From Azospirillum canadense (GTDB taxonomy: Bacteria > Pseudomonadota > Alphaproteobacteria > Azospirillales > Azospirillaceae), in NCBI RefSeq assembly GCF_025961225.1, contig NZ_JAOQNG010000007.1:632501-696500 (forward strand): DNA of 64,000 bases, in the 5' to 3' direction. The notes beneath the pieces were generated by a model. The model worked only from the letters and a program-made list of their open reading frames with translations, did not search any database and had not been told where the DNA came from. Every line of letters begins with the position of its first letter. The stretch's first letter is position 1. This document shows positions 61,346 to 64,000 of this stretch, in pieces. A program made the position numbers and the translations under genes.

Positions 61346-63006
61346 GGCGGCTCTCCTTGCAGTGCCTTTCCTTGAAGCGGGTAACGCAGAACTCACCGCT
61401 TTGGTTGGAAGCCCCACGCGTCCGCGATTACCCCATGTCACTGTCGAGTGCCATTGGGCCGGCGGCTCCCGGACGCGAACCGAGATCCGCCGGCCCCTGG
61501 CCCGTCTGAACCAACTCAGCGACTATGACGCGCTGCTGACTCGGGTCGCGGAACTGCGCCGAGCCGGCTGTATTCAACGCGTCATCGCAGCCAAGCTGAA
61601 TGAGGAAGGCTGGCGCTCGGCTCGCCACCGCCCCGGCTTCACGCGTGGAATGGTCAGTGATCTGCTGCGCCGACAAGGTCTGGTCGCTCGCCGCCAGCTG
61701 GCTCCCGCCGACCATATCGAGCGTCAGGAGAACGAGATGACCATCCTGGAACTGGCCGAGCGCCTGGGCATGCCCCATCAAACGCTGTTCGCCTGGGTCC
61801 GGCAAGGAAAAGTCCAAGGACGGTTGAGCACCGTTTCCAGTTATCGGATATGGCTGCTCAAGGTCGATGACGCCGAACTCGACCGTTTGAAAAAGCTCCG
61901 TGAATGCTCGCGGCCTTCCGGCCGCTCCCCTCGTCAAATCCGTGACACTTGAGAGGCATCATGGCTGGTCGATCTCGACGCGCCACCTTTGGACGAACCA
62001 GCCGAGGGTCGCCAGCGGGGCGGCGGCGGGATCGGTGCTCAGAAACGCCTGCGGCGGTTTCTCGCCTTCGCCGTCACGCACCAGCAGCCAGCGGATCGCC
62101 ACTTGGCGGCCGGGGTGATGCCAAATGGCCGTGCCCGAGGCGAGGTCGAGCCGCCGCTCCGTCTTGCCGTACCAGCCGCGCAGCGTCACCCGCTGCCACA
62201 CGGTCGCTGGATCAACCAGCCGCTCGTTCAGCGTGGGCAGCCGCGCTCCCTTCACGCGCGGTCGCCCCAGGGTCCGCGCGGTGCGCGCCGGGGCCGGCTC
62301 GTACAGCCCGGCATCCAGGCGCAAGCGGGTGATCACGGTGAGGTGTGCGGCGACGGCGCGCAACAGCTCAATGGCCGAAAAGCCGCTGTCAGCCACGGCG
62401 ATCACGGTCCGGTCGGGCAGCCAGCGGGCGGTCTGCAACAACGCCTGCCGCGCCTGGTCGGGCAGCGGCTTGTGCCGCCGGCCCTGGCTCTGCGCGGCGC
62501 GTTCGGAGGGCGCCAGCACGCTGAGGAAGGGCAGAGCCCAGACAGCGCCGGCCCACGGCACGGGGGCGAGCAGCATGACGCACAGCCAGCGCAGGCCGCT
62601 GACCTTGACGAAGTGGCCGTGGCTGGAGCGCACCGGGTCACGGTAGATGCCGCGTAGGGCGATCCGTTTGCCCCAGCGACGCTCGATGGTGTCGTCGAGG
62701 GCGATGACCACCGGCCCATGCGGCACCAGAGCGCTGACGAGGAGGTGCAGCAGCACGCGTGCGACGCGCCGGGCCGACCAGCGGGCGGTGCTCAGCACGC
62801 GGTGATAGACGGCGAAGCTTGGGACCTGCTCCAGGCCCATGACGCGCAGCGCGCCCGTGACGGTGCGCCGGCCGGGGCACAGCACAGCCCCGGCGACCAG
62901 CACCTGGACGTGGTGCCAGGTCGCGGCGGAAAAGCAGCCGATGAAGGGCCAAAGCCACTGGACCAAAGGGCGCGGGACCGTGTTGACCATGAAGGCGCTC
63001 CGAGGG

Positions 63007-63330
63007 ATGGCGCCACGGCAACCCGTGCCGGGGGAGGAGATCACGACGGCCACCAAAAGTGACGCGCTGCGCGAGCGCATCGCGGCCTTCGCCTTTCCGC
63101 ACGGCGGGGTCGAGGTGGTGCGCGTCAACCGCGGCTACACGCTCTACAGCCGCCGAACCGGCGGGCCGGTGGCTCGCCTACGCCCGACCGGACGCGACGA
63201 TACGGTTCAGGTGCTCTGGTGGCGTCGCGATGCCTGGGCCGCTCCCGGCGACTTCGGGTCCGTCATCATGCCGCTCGACGAGGCGCTCGACTTCATCGCC
63301 ACCGAGAGCTTCTTCTGGATCAACGCCTGA
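63007..63330 (+). CDS. Small accessory protein of the IS701-like element, copy 2
   Basis: 107 residues beginning MAPRQPVPGEEITTATKSDA, aligned from the first residue with the protein at 44124-44441. Shared blocks: RERIAAFAFPHGG, VNRGYTLYSRRTGGPVARLR, VQVLWWRRDAWAAPGDFG, LDEALDFIATESFFWINA. An ATG 6 codons earlier (62989) overlaps the transposase start codon on the other strand. The conserved core is about 60% identical by eye while the N-terminus differs, which argues for selection on the protein. Confidence 0.62.
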   Translation: MAPRQPVPGEEITTATKSDALRERIAAFAFPHGGVEVVRVNRGYTLYSRRTGGPVARLRPTGRDDTVQVLWWRRDAWAAPGDFGSVIMPLDEALDFIATESFFWINA

Positions 63331-63364
63331 CCTCAAGCGCTCAAAACGTGCAAGGACCAGCTCA

Positions 63365-63641
63365 GACGTTGCAACAGAACCGCTGTCTCCCCCGACATTG
63401 GTTCAGCGGCTGCCGCCGATACAACGTGCACGTATGGTTTGCCAATTTCCACACACGGTCTATGGATTTGGAAATGGAGATCACAACCTCCGGCAAATCG
63501 TGAACCGGCTCACAGCCCGCAGGCCGCGATCGACACATCATGTCTCTCGACGGCGCCGAACGGACAAACCCCTGACGATCCGGCCGGCCGTCGCGGAGAA
63601 GGACAATCCCGCCTTCCCGGAACCTCGAACACAGGAGAGCC
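63365..63641. other. IS5 end scrap and leader of the peptide gene
   Basis: GTTGCAACAGAACC at 63368-63381 is the outer end of an IS5-type repeat with nothing behind it. The remaining stretch has no gene and should contain the promoter of the small peptide; AGGAGAG lies just before its start codon. Confidence 0.45.
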
Positions 63642-63863
63642 ATGATGAGCAAGATGGAAAAGTCGTCCGAAGCCGTCGCCGACGTGAAGCCGGTGGACAT
63701 CGCCGATCTGGAAGCCGTGGTCGGCGGCGTCGGCGTCACGCAGTCGCAGATCGTCGGCGGGAGCGTCCAGACCAAGGCCTACACCACCATGTGCTGGTCG
63801 ACCATGTGCTGGCGTCCGGGCACCAACGTCAACCCCGTCATCAACCCCGTGCTCAAGAAGTAA
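63642..63863 (+). CDS. Small peptide with double-glycine leader (candidate RiPP/bacteriocin precursor)
   Basis: 73 residues. The first 29 are an acidic, helical leader ending in DIADLEAVVGG, the classical Gly-Gly processing site of peptides exported by peptidase-containing ABC transporters. A second GG (residues 39-40, QSQIVGG) could be an alternative site. The predicted core is polar and contains the duplicated motif TMCW (residues 49-52 and 54-57: TTMCWSTMCWRPG) with only two Cys (51, 56), then Asn/Pro/Val-rich NVNPVINPVLKK. AGGAGAG precedes the start, and a strong terminator follows. No modification or export gene lies in the window; they may be to the right. Confidence 0.65.
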   Translation: MMSKMEKSSEAVADVKPVDIADLEAVVGGVGVTQSQIVGGSVQTKAYTTMCWSTMCWRPGTNVNPVINPVLKK

Positions 63864-63899
63864 GGCGGCCGGCGCCCCCGACCGCAGCGTTCGACGAGG

Positions 63900-63924
63900 C
63901 CGGCCCGCGCAATCGGGCCGGTTT
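63900..63924 (+). terminator. Rho-independent terminator after the peptide gene
   Basis: CCGGCCCG (63900-63907) pairs perfectly with CGGGCCGG (63914-63921), loop CGCAAT, followed by TTTC. It lies 37 bp after the peptide stop. This suggests that the peptide is on its own short transcript, or that read-through to downstream genes is limited. Confidence 0.65.
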
Positions 63925-64000
63925 CGACGGACCCCAACCAAAGCGTCGGAGGACCGGTCGCGCAACGCGTCCGTCCCCAGGATCGGCGCACGACCTCCGC

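Larger units (their letters stand above)
59913..61439 (-). mobile_element. IS110-family (IS1111-like) element inside the serine recombinase
   Basis: A 1,527-bp element whose limits are fixed by exact in-frame restoration of the host gene. GTC is present at both junctions (59910-59912 and 61437-61439). Short inverted repeats TAATCGCGG (59913-59921) and CCGCGATTA (61422-61430) are terminal on one side and 9 bp inside on the other, the subterminal arrangement known for the IS1111 group. The transposase is followed by 401 noncoding bases and preceded by only 94. Confidence 0.85.
58308..61952 (+). pseudogene. Large serine recombinase split by an IS110-family element
   Basis: Part 1 (58308-59912, 535 codons): catalytic domain IQPLHRDRQAIVYVRQSTPH with the nucleophile Ser in YVRQS, GVEMSRLARSCCDWHQLIEI, the recombinase domain (NRPTLVDLLHNPCYAGVYVY) and a zinc ribbon (GLLACGRCGHRMFTHHNHNG, plus C-YGVPIC). 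Part 2 (61440-61952): CHWAGGSRTRTEIRRPLARL and an HTH-like tail (MTILELAERLGMPHQTLFAW). Removing 59913-61439 joins them exactly in frame into 705 residues. It was probably the integrase of its own small element. Confidence 0.9.
58063..61978 (+). mobile_element. Minimal large-serine-recombinase element (itself carrying an IS110)
   Basis: A 3,916-bp insertion in the IS701-like transposase, 2,389 bp once the nested IS110 is removed. The 5-bp sequence CTCGA (TCGAG on the other strand) is present at both junctions, 58058-58062 and 61974-61978, which fits a site-specific crossover core. The cargo is only a small ORF and the recombinase. No long inverted repeats are seen, consistent with serine rather than DDE chemistry. 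The exact crossover dinucleotide is not determined. Confidence 0.8.
57725..62990 (-). pseudogene. IS701-like transposase split by a serine-recombinase element
   Basis: The N-terminal 339 codons run 62990 to 61974: MVNTVPRPLVQWLWPFIGCF, VVIALDDTIERRWGKRIALR (first Asp), DRTVIAVADSGFSAIELLRA (second), LGWFVQRWRVE. The remaining 110 codons run 58057 to 57725: VTLSEVRRHLGVETQRQWSD and LLDRLIHVACRPP. Both broken ends share TCGAG; joining there gives QRWRVEVTLSEVRRHLG, the expected family sequence, and 449 residues. The start ATG at 62988-62990 overlaps a plus-strand ATG (CATG). Confidence 0.92.
57706..63364. mobile_element. IS701-like element, copy 2, carrying nested insertions
   Basis: Ends are marked by 21-bp inverted repeats at 57706-57726 and 63344-63364 (TGAGCTGGTC-C/T-TTGCACGTTT). 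Without the nested serine-recombinase element it would be 1,743 bp, close to copy 1 (1,811 bp), and has the same two divergent genes. Inserted material: 58063-61978. No target duplication recognised; on the right an IS5 end (GTTGCAACAGAACC) begins at 63368. Confidence 0.88.

Overview
The window looks like an accessory region of a GC-rich alphaproteobacterium, most probably an Azospirillum-type rhizosphere bacterium. This is inferred from the high GC content, the number of ABC uptake operons, the ChrR-like and RTX/PQQ proteins and the dense insertion sequences. No database search was possible. No rRNA, tRNA or CRISPR array was seen.

Layout. 0-2.7 kb holds the start of a fabI-type enoyl-ACP reductase (cut by the left edge) and a membrane-anchored wHTH/TPR protein. 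3.2-6.1 kb is an IS5 element split by an IS1182-family element. 6.6-15.4 kb is one operon (nitrilase, Tat-exported binding protein, LivHMGF-type transporter, M20 hydrolase, amidase) with a divergent XRE-cupin regulator; together they should import and hydrolyse an amide- or nitrile-like nitrogen compound. 15.5-20.3 kb is an IS graveyard (IS5, IS110, IS256, IS1380). 20.3-24.7 kb has an HU protein, a stand-alone AAA ATPase, a DUF35 protein with a thiolase stub, and a PQQ-type sugar dehydrogenase with RTX-like repeats at both ends. 24.9-30.8 kb is again mobile DNA, including an IS630 inside a serine recombinase gene. 30.9-41.2 kb is a sugar operon (DeoC aldolase, binding protein, ATPase, two permeases, DUF4432 epimerase-like protein, ribokinase, FGGY kinase) with a divergent DeoR-type regulator; it suggests use of a deoxysugar or pentose. 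41.4-43.8 kb is a polar amino acid (cystine-type) ABC transporter. 44.1-47.3 kb has an IS701-like element beside two tyrosine recombinase C-terminal halves. 47.6-51.8 kb has an old-yellow-enzyme/FAD oxidoreductase, a cupin, an orphan PotD-like binding protein and an XRE-cupin regulator. 52.4-54.6 kb is RecD2. 55-57.7 kb has small unknown genes. 57.7-63.4 kb is a three-level nest of mobile elements. A short peptide with a double-glycine leader, followed by a terminator, closes the window.

Several mobile-element insertions can be undone on paper, giving exact boundaries. Removing 4191-5974 restores a 322-codon IS5 transposase, the same length as the intact copy at 27.1 kb. Removing 28249-29457 plus one TAA rejoins a serine recombinase. 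Removing 59913-61439 restores a 705-residue large serine recombinase, and removing the whole recombinase element (58063-61978) restores a 449-residue IS701-like transposase. The main leads are the peptide, the minimal serine-recombinase element, and structured noncoding segments downstream of IS110-family transposases that could encode bridge RNAs.
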